A DNA stretch of 59,431 nucleotides. Origin: an uncultured Lachnospiraceae bacterium. GTDB taxonomy: Bacteria; Bacillota; Clostridia; Lachnospirales; Lachnospiraceae. The notes under the pieces are model-generated. The model was given only the letters and a program-made list of their open reading frames with translations. It searched no databases and had not been told where the DNA came from. The DNA lies in assembly GCA_947648875.1 (NCBI GenBank), contig CANSPM010000020.1, positions 1 through 59,431 on the forward strand, in the 5' to 3' direction. The translations under genes and the position numbers were made by a program. Numbering within the stretch: the first letter of the stretch is position 1; each line of letters begins with the position of its first letter. This document shows positions 41,373-49,109 of the stretch, piece by piece.

Positions 41373-43037
41373 TTAAATCTCCAATATAGCCCCTCTGTTG
41401 CCACTGGTCACCATCTTCTCATACCGGGCCAGATAACCGGTGGTCACCTTGGGCGCTCTGGGCTGCCATTTGGCTCTTCTGGCGGCCATCTCCTCGTCGG
41501 AGACCCTGATATCCAGCTGCAAGCCGGGAATGTCAATGCTGATGATATCTCCCTCCTCCACCAGGGCGATAGGGCCACCCACCGCCGCTTCCGGGGATAC
41601 ATGACCGATGGACGCCCCCCGGGATGCGCCGGAAAATCGACCGTCGGTGATCAGTGCCACACTGGAGCCCAGCCCCATGCCCGCAATGGCGGAGGTGGGA
41701 TTGAGCATTTCCCGCATACCGGGCCCTCCCTTGGGCCCCTCATAGCGGATCACCACCACATCTCCTGCCACAATCCTGCCGCTCTTAATGGCTTCAATGG
41801 CATCCTCCTCGCAGTCGAACACCCGGGCCGGACCTTCATGCACCATCATCTCCTCCACCACTGCGGAGCGCTTCACCACGGAGCCGTCGGGAGCCAGATT
41901 GCCCTTAAGGACGGCCAATCCGCCGGTCCTGCTGTAGGGATTCTCCACAGGTCGAATGACCTCGGGATTCCTGTTTATCGCGTTTTGAATATTTTCCCCG
42001 ATGGTTCTGCCGGTGACGGTCATGCAGTCCGTGTGCAGCAAGCCTATATCCGCCAGTTCCTTCATCACCGCGTAAACGCCCCCCGCCTCGTTCAGATCTT
42101 CCATATACGTGGGCCCCGCCGGAGCGAGATGACACAGATTCGGCGTTTTCCCGCTGATGGGGTTGGCAAAACTTATATCAAAGTCAAAGCCGATCTCATG
42201 GGCGATGGCGGGCAGATGCAGCATGGAGTTGGTGGAACATCCCAGCGCCATGTCCACGGTAAGCGCGTTTAAAACGGCCTCTTTGGTCATAATGTCTCTG
42301 GCCCTGATGTTCTGCCGCAGCAGCTCCATCACCGCCATTCCCGCGTGTTTCGCCAGCTTGATGCGCTCGGAGTACACCGCAGGGATCGTGCCGTTGCCCG
42401 CAAGGCCCATGCCCAGCGCCTCCGTCAGACAGTTCATGGAATTGGCGGTATACATGCCGGAGCAGGAACCACAGGTGGGGCATACCTTATTTTCAAACTC
42501 GCACACATCTTCCTCGGTCATGGTGCCCGCCGCGTAGGAACCCACCGCCTCAAACATGGAGGACAGGCTTCTCTTCTGCCCCTTTACATGCCCTGCCAGC
42601 ATGGGACCTCCGGATACGAACACCGTGGGAAGATTCAGTCTTGCCGCCGCCATCAGGAGGCCCGGCACGTTCTTGTCACAGTTGGGCACCATCACCAGTG
42701 CGTCAAACTGATGGGCAACGGCCATGCATTCGGTGGAATCCGCGATCAGATCCCGGGTCACCAGGGAATACTTCATACCGATATGCCCCATGGCGATGCC
42801 GTCGCAGACGGCGATGGCGGGAAACACCACGGGCACGCCGCCCGCCTCCGCCACACCCAGTTTCACGGCGTCCACAATCTTGTCAATATTCATATGGCCG
42901 GGTACAATCTCGTTGTAAGAACTGACGATACCCACCATGGGTTTCTTCATCTCCTCCTGGGTAAATCCCAGCGCGTTAAAAAGGCTTCTGGCCGGCGCCT
43001 GCTGCATTCCGGCCCTGGCGTTGTCGCTTGTCATCAT
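41373..43037 (-). CDS. ilvD: Dihydroxy-acid dehydratase
   Basis: A 554-residue Fe-S dehydratase that forms 2-keto acids from dihydroxy acids in valine and isoleucine synthesis. Cluster and active-site motifs are [38 protein letters not shown] and, at the C-terminus, [20 protein letters not shown]. Length is exactly normal. GAGGAGG precedes ATG-ATG. It heads an ilvD-ilvB pair. Upstream lie a terminator and three unrelated genes before leuB, so ilvD probably needs its own promoter, for which no clear sequence is visible. Confidence 0.96.
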   Translation of the reverse strand: MMTSDNARAGMQQAPARSLFNALGFTQEEMKKPMVGIVSSYNEIVPGHMNIDKIVDAVKLGVAEAGGVPVVFPAIAVCDGIAMGHIGMKYSLVTRDLIADSTECMAVAHQFDALVMVPNCDKNVPGLLMAAARLNLPTVFVSGGPMLAGHVKGQKRSLSSMFEAVGSYAAGTMTEEDVCEFENKVCPTCGSCSGMYTANSMNCLTEALGMGLAGNGTIPAVYSERIKLAKHAGMAVMELLRQNIRARDIMTKEAVLNALTVDMALGCSTNSMLHLPAIAHEIGFDFDISFANPISGKTPNLCHLAPAGPTYMEDLNEAGGVYAVMKELADIGLLHTDCMTVTGRTIGENIQNAINRNPEVIRPVENPYSRTGGLAVLKGNLAPDGSVVKRSAVVEEMMVHEGPARVFDCEEDAIEAIKSGRIVAGDVVVIRYEGPKGGPGMREMLNPTSAIAGMGLGSSVALITDGRFSGASRGASIGHVSPEAAVGGPIALVEEGDIISIDIPGLQLDIRVSDEEMAARRAKWQPRAPKVTTGYLARYEKMVTSGNRGAILEI

Positions 43038-43101
43038 AGAATGTTCCTCCTCTTTGTAATCCTTTCTGGGAAATAAATTCCTGTCACTCGGCTTCCGGCA
43101 T

Positions 43102-43133
43102 CCTGTTTTAAACCTTGAACGGTTTTAAACAGG
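43102..43133 (-). terminator. Terminator after the ADP-ribosylglycohydrolase gene
   Basis: CCTGTTTTAAACC (43102-43114) pairs with GGTTTTAAACAGG (43121-43133) with one shift, loop of 6. It overlaps the stop codon at 43125 and would separate the three-gene insert from ilvD. Confidence 0.6.
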
Positions 43134-44057
43134 CTCTTTATAAAAAACAGAATTTTCAGGATGCTCCATATACCTTAACCATTGCTGTGGGAGCTCATCC
43201 GCAAAAAGAGAAACCATTCCTCCCACGATGGCGCATATGGTATCCCTGTCCCCCAAAGCGGAAACCGCTGTCCACAACGCTTCCTCTACCGAAGTATAAA
43301 AATAGGCCGCACACCAAATACAAAGCGGAACCGTATCCTGTGCCGTCAACCTGATTCCATTTCCGAGTATGGAAACCACAAAATCAATGTTGCTCTCTTT
43401 TTTGATAGAAGCCGCAGACAATATTTTATATTTGGTATCACTTTCCGGCAATTGATCCGCAACATCCCGCAAAATAGTTTCTCCCTCTCCAAAATACCGC
43501 CCCAGCTTTTTATTCAGAAGCAAAGCAGACGCTATGGCGACAGCCATTGCACCCACGATTCCCTCCATATGTGCATGGGTAACTTCAGCAGAGGCCCTGG
43601 CGTGGTACAGAACTTTGTCCAAATCATCGGCATAATATGCGCCTACAGGCGCAACACGCATTGCGCCCCCATTCCCCATGGACCCCATTCCGTCAAATGC
43701 TCCCGAGGCAGCATCCCGCCAGTTTTGTCCTTCTCCTATACTCCGTAAAATAGAATGCGCTGTTCCCCCATACCCCCGATGCCAGTCCAATGCGTAATTC
43801 TTCGCAAAAACCCTGGCCAATGCGTCCTGGTCTATTTCACCATATTTTTCCAGGATTCGGTAAATGCCGATGGCCATCACGGTATCGTCCGTAAAATGCC
43901 ACGGCTCATGCAGAATCTCTCTTTTCTTTATTCTTTCTCGGGCCGTTTCGTCAGGCATGAAAAAACTCTGTCCAAAACAATCTCCCAACGCAATACCGTC
44001 CAATGCGCGCTTTGCGTATTTTATTCTATTTTCTGAGTCCAATTTCAAATCCCTCAT
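43125..44057 (-). CDS. ADP-ribosylglycohydrolase family protein (DraG-like)
   Basis: A 310-residue all-alpha hydrolase of the DraG/ARH type, which removes ADP-ribose from arginine or other acceptors with two bound Mg ions. The metal motifs are present: ALDGIALGDCFGQSF, WHFTDDTVMAIGIYR (first D-D pair), GSMGNGGAMRVAPVGAYY, and GDRDTICAIVGGMVS (C-terminal D-D/T pair as GxxDT-like). It has no partner DraT or toxin beside it. It is AT-richer than the flanking ilv genes and belongs to a three-gene block splitting leuB from ilvD. GGAGG lies 11 bases before ATG. Confidence 0.9.
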   Translation of the reverse strand: MRDLKLDSENRIKYAKRALDGIALGDCFGQSFFMPDETARERIKKREILHEPWHFTDDTVMAIGIYRILEKYGEIDQDALARVFAKNYALDWHRGYGGTAHSILRSIGEGQNWRDAASGAFDGMGSMGNGGAMRVAPVGAYYADDLDKVLYHARASAEVTHAHMEGIVGAMAVAIASALLLNKKLGRYFGEGETILRDVADQLPESDTKYKILSAASIKKESNIDFVVSILGNGIRLTAQDTVPLCIWCAAYFYTSVEEALWTAVSALGDRDTICAIVGGMVSLFADELPQQWLRYMEHPENSVFYKEPV

Positions 44058-44102
44058 AACTGAATGATCCTCCGTTTTCAGCAGGTACTCCTTGAGATTT
44101 TC

Positions 44103-45011
44103 CTATTGGATAGCAAGAAAACTTAAAATTGTATCCGTATATTTCTCTGCCTCTTCAATTCGGGGAAAATGTCCGCTGTTTTCAAAAACAACCCTCGTTA
44201 TATTTGGTACATTTTCAATCATGTACTCTATCTGAAATCTCGTGCATGCAGGATCATATTTCCCATTGATCAACAGAACCGGAAGAGATGTCCCTTGAAT
44301 CATAGGCAAAAAATTATCCATCATGTTAACCTTTTGTGCCGACTGCCTTTCCGATAATTTCCTCAAATGTATATCCGATTTTTTCCACATTTCTACCGTA
44401 ATGCCACTCATGTCCATGCTCATTTGATATTCTTCAAAGGAAATACCGTACAAATAATTCCGCAGTTTCTGGTCCGTGACACAGTTCAGCAGAGCGATCA
44501 GATCATATATTGATTCCTGTCCCCCCTGGTAATCTGTAGTCTTGATCTTTTGATAAAGATCGCTGGCCGCCTTGTTATTCAGACTCTCAATATGCTCCCT
44601 TAAATATTCAGCCACAGATTTTGCAGAATCTTCAAATAATAAGGAAGGACATTCCAGAATCATTCTATGGATGGAATCCGGATACATATGCGCATATAGA
44701 ACAGCAAGCATACCGCCGTAGGAATGTCCCAGTATACTCCACTTTTCTATGCCCAGAGTTCTTCGCATTTCCTCAATCATCTCAACCTGATATTCCATAT
44801 TGTACTTTTCATCCTCGGCAATTGCGTCCGAGCGGAGTACACCAAACTGATCAAATATAATAACCCTCATTTTTCTGCTCAAGACTTTTGCCTGATTTAC
44901 AAAATCGAGGCAGCTTGCTCCCGGGCCTCCGTGAAGATACAGCAAAGTGTCAGTGTGTTCAGTACCATATATATCATAATAGATTTTATGCGAAAAAATA
45001 TTAATAAACAT
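44103..45011 (-). CDS. Alpha/beta hydrolase, proline-iminopeptidase-like
   Basis: A 302-residue hydrolase. LYLHGGPGASCLDFV forms the oxyanion segment, ILGHSYGGMLAVLYA carries the nucleophile Ser (GxSxG), LLINGKYDPACTRFQ has the likely Asp, and VFENSGHFPRIEEAEKY the catalytic His. The pattern is that of S33 peptidases and related esterases. It has no signal peptide. Codon use is AT-richer than leuB and ilvD. It lies in the three-gene block with the ADP-ribosylglycohydrolase and the C39-like protein; no functional link is evident. Confidence 0.88.
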   Translation of the reverse strand: MFINIFSHKIYYDIYGTEHTDTLLYLHGGPGASCLDFVNQAKVLSRKMRVIIFDQFGVLRSDAIAEDEKYNMEYQVEMIEEMRRTLGIEKWSILGHSYGGMLAVLYAHMYPDSIHRMILECPSLLFEDSAKSVAEYLREHIESLNNKAASDLYQKIKTTDYQGGQESIYDLIALLNCVTDQKLRNYLYGISFEEYQMSMDMSGITVEMWKKSDIHLRKLSERQSAQKVNMMDNFLPMIQGTSLPVLLINGKYDPACTRFQIEYMIENVPNITRVVFENSGHFPRIEEAEKYTDTILSFLAIQ

Positions 45012-45142
45012 ACTTTTCCCTTTCTCAACAAGTCTTACTTTATTTATGATTCTCTAATATTTGTCTGTAGTACGTAACGCATATTTATTTCCTTTTTCTG
45101 TGGACACGCAATGGTTCTTCGCACGAGAAAAAACAGGACTCC

Positions 45143-45514
45143 TTATTCGCAGCAATCAACAAAAATCTCCAAATAAGATTGAATTCTGGCTTTGGGATAT
45201 AATTCTTCTGTCAATCCAAATTCAGGGTCATAATATTTCCCATCATAGTACAGAATCCAATGACCATATTGAGGCAAGAGGACTTTAAGAATACATGCCT
45301 TTGGCAAAACAGTTGTATTATCTGCTTTAGTCATCGTCTTTGCCTGATTTATTCCATAATAGTTCAAGGCCCTCTCAATGTCTTTTTTTCCCGTGCCCTT
45401 ATCATTATTCATGACGGAAACAACTTCTTCTACCGTCACACCCGCAAGCATGGCAACACAAGCCTGTCCACATAAATATTCTGTGGGTTGCTTGATATAA
45501 TTGATTCTTTTCAT
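45143..45514 (-). CDS. C39-like cysteine peptidase domain protein
   Basis: A 123-residue protein with a papain-like/C39 pattern: MKRINYIKQPTEYLCGQACV with the likely active Cys, a helix LAGVTVEEVVSVM, and YGHWILYYDGKYYDPEFG supplying His and Asp. No ABC transporter or export domain is fused. The ATG at 45514 was preferred over upstream in-frame ATGs since AAGAGAG lies just before it. It ends the block between leuB and the hydrolase. It could process a small peptide, or be a stand-alone bacteriocin-type or effector-like protease; no substrate gene is visible. Confidence 0.7.
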   Translation of the reverse strand: MKRINYIKQPTEYLCGQACVAMLAGVTVEEVVSVMNNDKGTGKKDIERALNYYGINQAKTMTKADNTTVLPKACILKVLLPQYGHWILYYDGKYYDPEFGLTEELYPKARIQSYLEIFVDCCE

Positions 45515-45548
45515 TGTCATCTCTCTTTTAGACGGGCCATTCATTGGT

Positions 45549-46652
45549 CTATATCCGCGCCGCGATCAGGTCGCCCATCTTGGCAGTGCCTACCTGGGTG
45601 ATATTCCCCGCAGAGTTCTCCCCCTTCTTGGGCATGATGTCGATGGTCCTGTAGCCCTCTGCCAGCACCTGTTTCACCGCAGCTTCCACCGCGTCGGCCT
45701 CCCGGTCCAGATCAAAGGAATATCGCAGCATCATGGCAGCGCTGAGAATGGTGGCGATGGGATTGGCAATGCCCTTGCCCGCAATATCCGGAGCGGAACC
45801 GCCGCTGGGCTCATACAGACCAAACTTGGTATCATTTAAGCTGGCGCTGGCCAACATCCCGATGGAACCCGTAACCATGCTGGCCTCGTCGGATAAGATA
45901 TCTCCGAACATATTCTCCGTCAAAATCACATCAAATTGGGCGGGATCTTTTACAAGCTGCATGGCACAGTTGTCCACCAGCATGTGCTCCAGCGTCACCT
46001 CCGGATAGTCTCTGGCCACCTCTTCCACCACCGCTCTCCACAGTCTGGAGGAATCCAGCACATTGGCCTTGTCCACGCTGGTCACTTTCCTGCGACGCTT
46101 CATGGCGATGTCAAAACCCTTGATGGCGATCCGACGGATCTCGTTTTCATCATAGGTCAAAGTATCCACAGCCCTGCGCACCCCGTTTTCCTCCACGGTC
46201 CTGCGCTCACCGAAATACAGTCCCCCGGTGAGTTCCCGCATGATCATCATATCAAAACCTGCTCTGCTGATTTCCTCTTTCAGAGGACAGGCCGCCGCCA
46301 GCTCGTCATAGAGCACCGCCGGGCGCAGGTTGGCAAACAGGTTAAGCTCCTTGCGGATTTTGAGTAACCCCGCCTCCGGGCGTCTGTCGGGGGGCAGCTT
46401 GTACCAGGGAGAGGTGGTGGTGTTGCCGCCGATGGACCCCATCAACACAGCGTCCGCCGCTTTGGCCACAGCCACCGCCTCCTCTGTCAGAGGCACGCCG
46501 TGCACGTCAATGGACGCGCCGCCCATCAGAATATCCGTAAACTTTATCACATGACCGCACTTCCCGGCCACCTTTCCCAGCACTTTTTTTGCTTCCGCAA
46601 CAATTTCCGGGCCGATTCCATCCCCGGGAATGCAGGCAATATTCATATCCAT
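45549..46652 (-). CDS. leuB: 3-isopropylmalate dehydrogenase
   Basis: A 367-residue NAD enzyme of leucine synthesis that oxidatively decarboxylates 3-isopropylmalate. [19 protein letters not shown] opens the protein; [33 protein letters not shown] and [13 protein letters not shown] follow, then the signature [21 protein letters not shown] and the NAD loop [18 protein letters not shown]. Length is normal. ATG at 46652 follows AAGGAAGAG. Transcribed from 46729-46757. LeuCD and leuA are not in the window. It is separated from ilvD by three foreign-looking genes. Confidence 0.96.
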   Translation of the reverse strand: MDMNIACIPGDGIGPEIVAEAKKVLGKVAGKCGHVIKFTDILMGGASIDVHGVPLTEEAVAVAKAADAVLMGSIGGNTTTSPWYKLPPDRRPEAGLLKIRKELNLFANLRPAVLYDELAAACPLKEEISRAGFDMMIMRELTGGLYFGERRTVEENGVRRAVDTLTYDENEIRRIAIKGFDIAMKRRRKVTSVDKANVLDSSRLWRAVVEEVARDYPEVTLEHMLVDNCAMQLVKDPAQFDVILTENMFGDILSDEASMVTGSIGMLASASLNDTKFGLYEPSGGSAPDIAGKGIANPIATILSAAMMLRYSFDLDREADAVEAAVKQVLAEGYRTIDIMPKKGENSAGNITQVGTAKMGDLIAARI

Positions 46653-46728
46653 AACTTTCTCTTCCTTTCTTCTTTAGGCATCCCCTATATAATTCGGCTG
46701 TCAGGGGTATGGTAAAACTATTTTAAAA

Positions 46729-46757
46729 AGTATAGCACAAGTGATGCTATTCTTCAA
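46729..46757 (-). promoter_or_regulatory. leuB promoter with overlapping inverted repeat
   Basis: TTGAAG (46752-46757) and TATACT (46729-46734) on the minus strand, 17 bp apart. The spacer carries ATAGCA...TGCTAT arms flanking 7 bases, so a repressor could cover the -10 region. A further ATAAC/GTTAT hairpin lies at 46780-46794. Confidence 0.7.
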
Positions 46758-46969
46758 ATACATATTGTTTATATTTTTCATAACTTCGGGTTATATATTA
46801 CCATTCCTTTTCTCTGAGGATGTCCCTTAAAAATTGCAGTATAATAGTCTCGGTTTTTGTACTTCGATTTATCATCCTTCTCCTATTTCGCGTATCTATC
46901 CCGGACTGTGGCATTGAGATCCATCGAAAGCCATGCCCCGCAAAAACAAAATGATTGATCTATGAAACT

Positions 46970-46998
46970 TTGACAGGCCCATGCGCATACAATACACT
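46970..46998 (+). promoter_or_regulatory. Promoter of the cysteine-rich protein gene
   Basis: TTGACA (46970-46975) and TACACT (46993-46998), 17 bp apart, 27 bp before the ATG at 47025. It looks like a vegetative sigma-A promoter. Confidence 0.7.
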
Positions 46999-47024
46999 AT
47001 AAAAAAACACATGGAGGCACTATC

Positions 47025-47342
47025 ATGAGTGACTTAACTGCTACTAACTGCGGCTGCACCACCAATAGCTGCAATAATAGCTGTGGCTGTGGCTGCGGCA
47101 ACAGCCTGTTTGGCGGCGGTAACTGCTGCTGGATCATCCTGCTCTTATTATTCTGCGGAAACGGCAATGGCTTCGGCTTTGGCAACAATGGCTGTGGCTG
47201 CGGCTGTGGCTGCGACAACAACAATAACGGCTGTGAGTGGCTGATCTGGATTCTGCTGCTGTCCTGCTTCTGCGGCGGCAACAGCTGTGGCTGCAACAGT
47301 GGCTGTGGCTGCAACAGTGGCTGCGGTTGCAATCACTGCTAA
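47025..47342 (+). CDS. Cysteine-rich chorion-like protein
   Basis: A 105-residue protein with 23 Cys, many Gly and Asn, and runs of alternating GCGCGCG. Two short hydrophobic stretches (WIILLLLFC about residues 36-44 and WLIWILLLSCFC about 70-81) separate three Cys/Gly/Asn clusters, and the end repeats CGCNSG units. No Cys-x2-Cys metal pattern dominates and there is no signal peptide. Similar proteins in Clostridia are annotated as chorion class high-cysteine protein; function is unknown. GGAGG lies 8 bases before the ATG, and a consensus promoter precedes it, so it is expressed. A spore or surface structural role stabilised by disulphides, or metal binding, are possible. Confidence 0.8.
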   Translation: MSDLTATNCGCTTNSCNNSCGCGCGNSLFGGGNCCWIILLLLFCGNGNGFGFGNNGCGCGCGCDNNNNGCEWLIWILLLSCFCGGNSCGCNSGCGCNSGCGCNHC

Positions 47343-47356
47343 AACACAAACTTGAG

Positions 47357-47385
47357 AAGGCGGGTCCCTTTCGGGGGACCTGCTT
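47357..47385 (+). terminator. Hairpin after the cysteine-rich gene
   Basis: GCGGGTCCC pairs with GGGACCTGC (one G-T wobble), closed by six bases, 15 bp past the stop codon. The T-run is weak, so it may only partly stop transcription before the next gene. Confidence 0.5.
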
Positions 47386-47595
47386 GCCGTGAAACAAGCC
47401 CATAAGCAACATTTTCGGATACTTTCTGGAGCCTTACTGTCGGTCTGTCCACAACACGGAAGTCTGACACAGGCCGGAACGCAGCTATACAAGATACATC
47501 CGGAAACCGCGCTTCCAAACACTGATTACGCAATATCGCAGGTTCAGCCTGAGTTTGATTTACGCAGACTTCAGATATGCGGGGAAGAGGAAACT

Positions 47596-48177
47596 ATGGA
47601 TAAAGTAACCGCCTTTGACGCCCTATTCACCAACAATCAAATTCAGAAGTTAAAAATTTTGATTTCATATGTGGACAGCCCTATGCAGCGACAGCTTGCG
47701 ATCTATATTAAGTTCCTGGAACTGCAACATACCATGGAGCTGTTTCGGCGCTCCCCGCAACTCACCGTTTCCCCCGCTTCCCAGGAAGGCTCCCTTGACC
47801 CGGCCAGGCTCTGTCAGGAGATCATTCCCTACTGTAGCCCCAAGGAGCAGAGTCAGCTTAATCAGTTTGCCTCCATGTTCCAGGCCATGAACCAATATCA
47901 GGAAATGATGGAAACGGTTAAAATGTTCCAGGAGATGTTCCCTGAGGGGATGTCCTTCCCCGGCGGGGAGACAGCCGACAATAATACCGGCGGAAGCCAA
48001 GAGGGTGCTGACGGCGAAAGTCCCGACATGATGGCTGCGGGGCTTGGAGGGCTGTTTGGCGGCGGAATGCCCGACCTCTCACAGCTCATGTCCATGATGA
48101 GCTTTATGCAGCCCGGGGCCACCGCTTCCACAGACTCCCAGCCCACGGCTCATGAACCCTCGGACGACAGCCCATGA
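47596..48177 (+). CDS. Unknown protein, Met/Gln-rich with acidic Gly-rich tail
   Basis: A 193-residue protein starting MDKVTAFDALFTNNQIQKLK. The N-terminal 120 residues look helical (LKILISYVDSPMQRQLAIYI, FASMFQAMNQYQEMMETVKM). The C-terminal part is rich in Met, Gly, Asp and Ser (MMAAGLGGLFGGGMPDLSQL). The start was placed at 47596 because GGGGAAGAGG lies just before it; a frame starting 69 codons earlier crosses the hairpin region and lacks a ribosome site. No family recognised. It lies between the cysteine-rich gene and another Met/Lys-rich gene, all in the same direction. Confidence 0.7.
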   Translation: MDKVTAFDALFTNNQIQKLKILISYVDSPMQRQLAIYIKFLELQHTMELFRRSPQLTVSPASQEGSLDPARLCQEIIPYCSPKEQSQLNQFASMFQAMNQYQEMMETVKMFQEMFPEGMSFPGGETADNNTGGSQEGADGESPDMMAAGLGGLFGGGMPDLSQLMSMMSFMQPGATASTDSQPTAHEPSDDSP

Positions 48178-48546
48178 CACGAAGCACGGCAAGATAAAAG
48201 CCCTCTCCTATCCGTAATGATAGATACACAATAGATATACGGCAACATAATTTGGAAGAAAGGGATTTTGTTGATATGGACAGGATATTTCCGCAGAAAA
48301 TGGATTTCCATATTCATGGCAATGGAATCTTTACAGATACCAGTTAATTTTGTTTGAAGTCGAGGCCAAACGAAAAACCCGTATGTTACTGGAAACAGAG
48401 ATCAGGAGGCCATAAGCGACCTGAGATTCACGACTCTCTGCGTGCTTTCCGTGAATATGCAAAACCGGAGATCGGAGAAACTCTTCTCCTTTTGAGCCTA
48501 CGCACAGCAATCGGGAGATCAAATGATCTCCAGCAGGAGGAACAAT
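48178..48546. other. Intergenic region without clear gene
   Basis: About 370 bp. A 23-codon frame (48276-48347, start MDRIFPQKMDFHI) and a neighbouring frame reading LFEVEAKRKTRMLLETEIRR are protein-like but short, out of phase and without good ribosome sites; they may be traces of a lost gene. No strong terminator was seen. Confidence 0.4.
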
Positions 48547-48834
48547 ATGGAACCAACCACTGACATCCCCAATTGGATGGAGGACCCCTCCGTCCAGGAT
48601 ATCCCCCGGGAGAAACTCGCCTTCCTCTCTCAGCTCTACCAGCAGGGACAAGGCAAGTCTCAAAAAGAGATGATGAAGTTTTTGATGCCCATGATGGCGC
48701 AGGCCAAGCAAAAGGGACTGACCTTTACTCCCAAGGAACTGCAAATCGCCGTGGCCGCCATCCGTAAAGCCAGTACCCCGGAGGAACTGCGACAGATTGA
48801 TCAGATCATGAGCAAAGCGAAAGAGAAAAAATAA
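48547..48834 (+). CDS. Small unknown protein, Lys/Met-rich and helical
   Basis: A 95-residue protein starting MEPTTDIPNWMEDPSVQDIP, then mainly amphipathic helix (EKLAFLSQLYQQGQGKSQKE, MMKFLMPMMAQAKQKGL), ending with charged SKAKEKK. AGGAGG sits 6 bases before the ATG at 48547. Composition and neighbours resemble the protein at 47596, and both carry QxMM-type helices, so the two may act together. No known domain. Confidence 0.75.
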   Translation: MEPTTDIPNWMEDPSVQDIPREKLAFLSQLYQQGQGKSQKEMMKFLMPMMAQAKQKGLTFTPKELQIAVAAIRKASTPEELRQIDQIMSKAKEKK

Positions 48835-48947
48835 TTTAGCAAAGTACTTTCACCTGTGTCCCCAGGAGAAAAAACCACTCGGCGCAGACCGCCAGTAACG
48901 CCGTCCGCTCCGATCCTCCAAAGTTTGGCGCAGGCCTGCTTTGGGAT

Positions 48948-48985
48948 AAAAACAGCGGTAAATCCGATCGGTTTGCCGCTGTTTC
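48948..48985 (-). terminator. Terminator, probably bidirectional, after leuS
   Basis: AACAGCGG (48951-48958) pairs with CCGCTGTT (48976-48983) with additional inner pairs and a GATC loop. Minus strand continues with TTTTT. It serves leuS and perhaps the plus-strand gene ending at 48834. Confidence 0.7.
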
Positions 48986-49109
48986 CTTATAGTATATGGT
49001 ACCGCATTTTCTGTGTTTCAATCTGCCTGAATAACGCTTCCATAAATGGAAATGGCGTTGGCAGGAAATCCTAAATAGGCGATTGCAGGACTCCCTATCC
49101 ATTTGCCTT

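Noticed and set aside
41367..42272. 301-codon plus-strand open frame inside ilvD
   Set aside because: Antisense to ilvD, whose Fe-S motifs are intact; no promoter or ribosome site.
46653..47024. T-box or leader peptide for leuB
   Set aside because: No T-box motif and no short leucine-rich open frame with ribosome site; only a promoter with inverted repeat was found.
47280..47342. Tandem GGCTGTGGCTGC-like repeats considered as a non-coding satellite
   Set aside because: They lie in frame in the cysteine-rich gene, which has a promoter and ribosome site.
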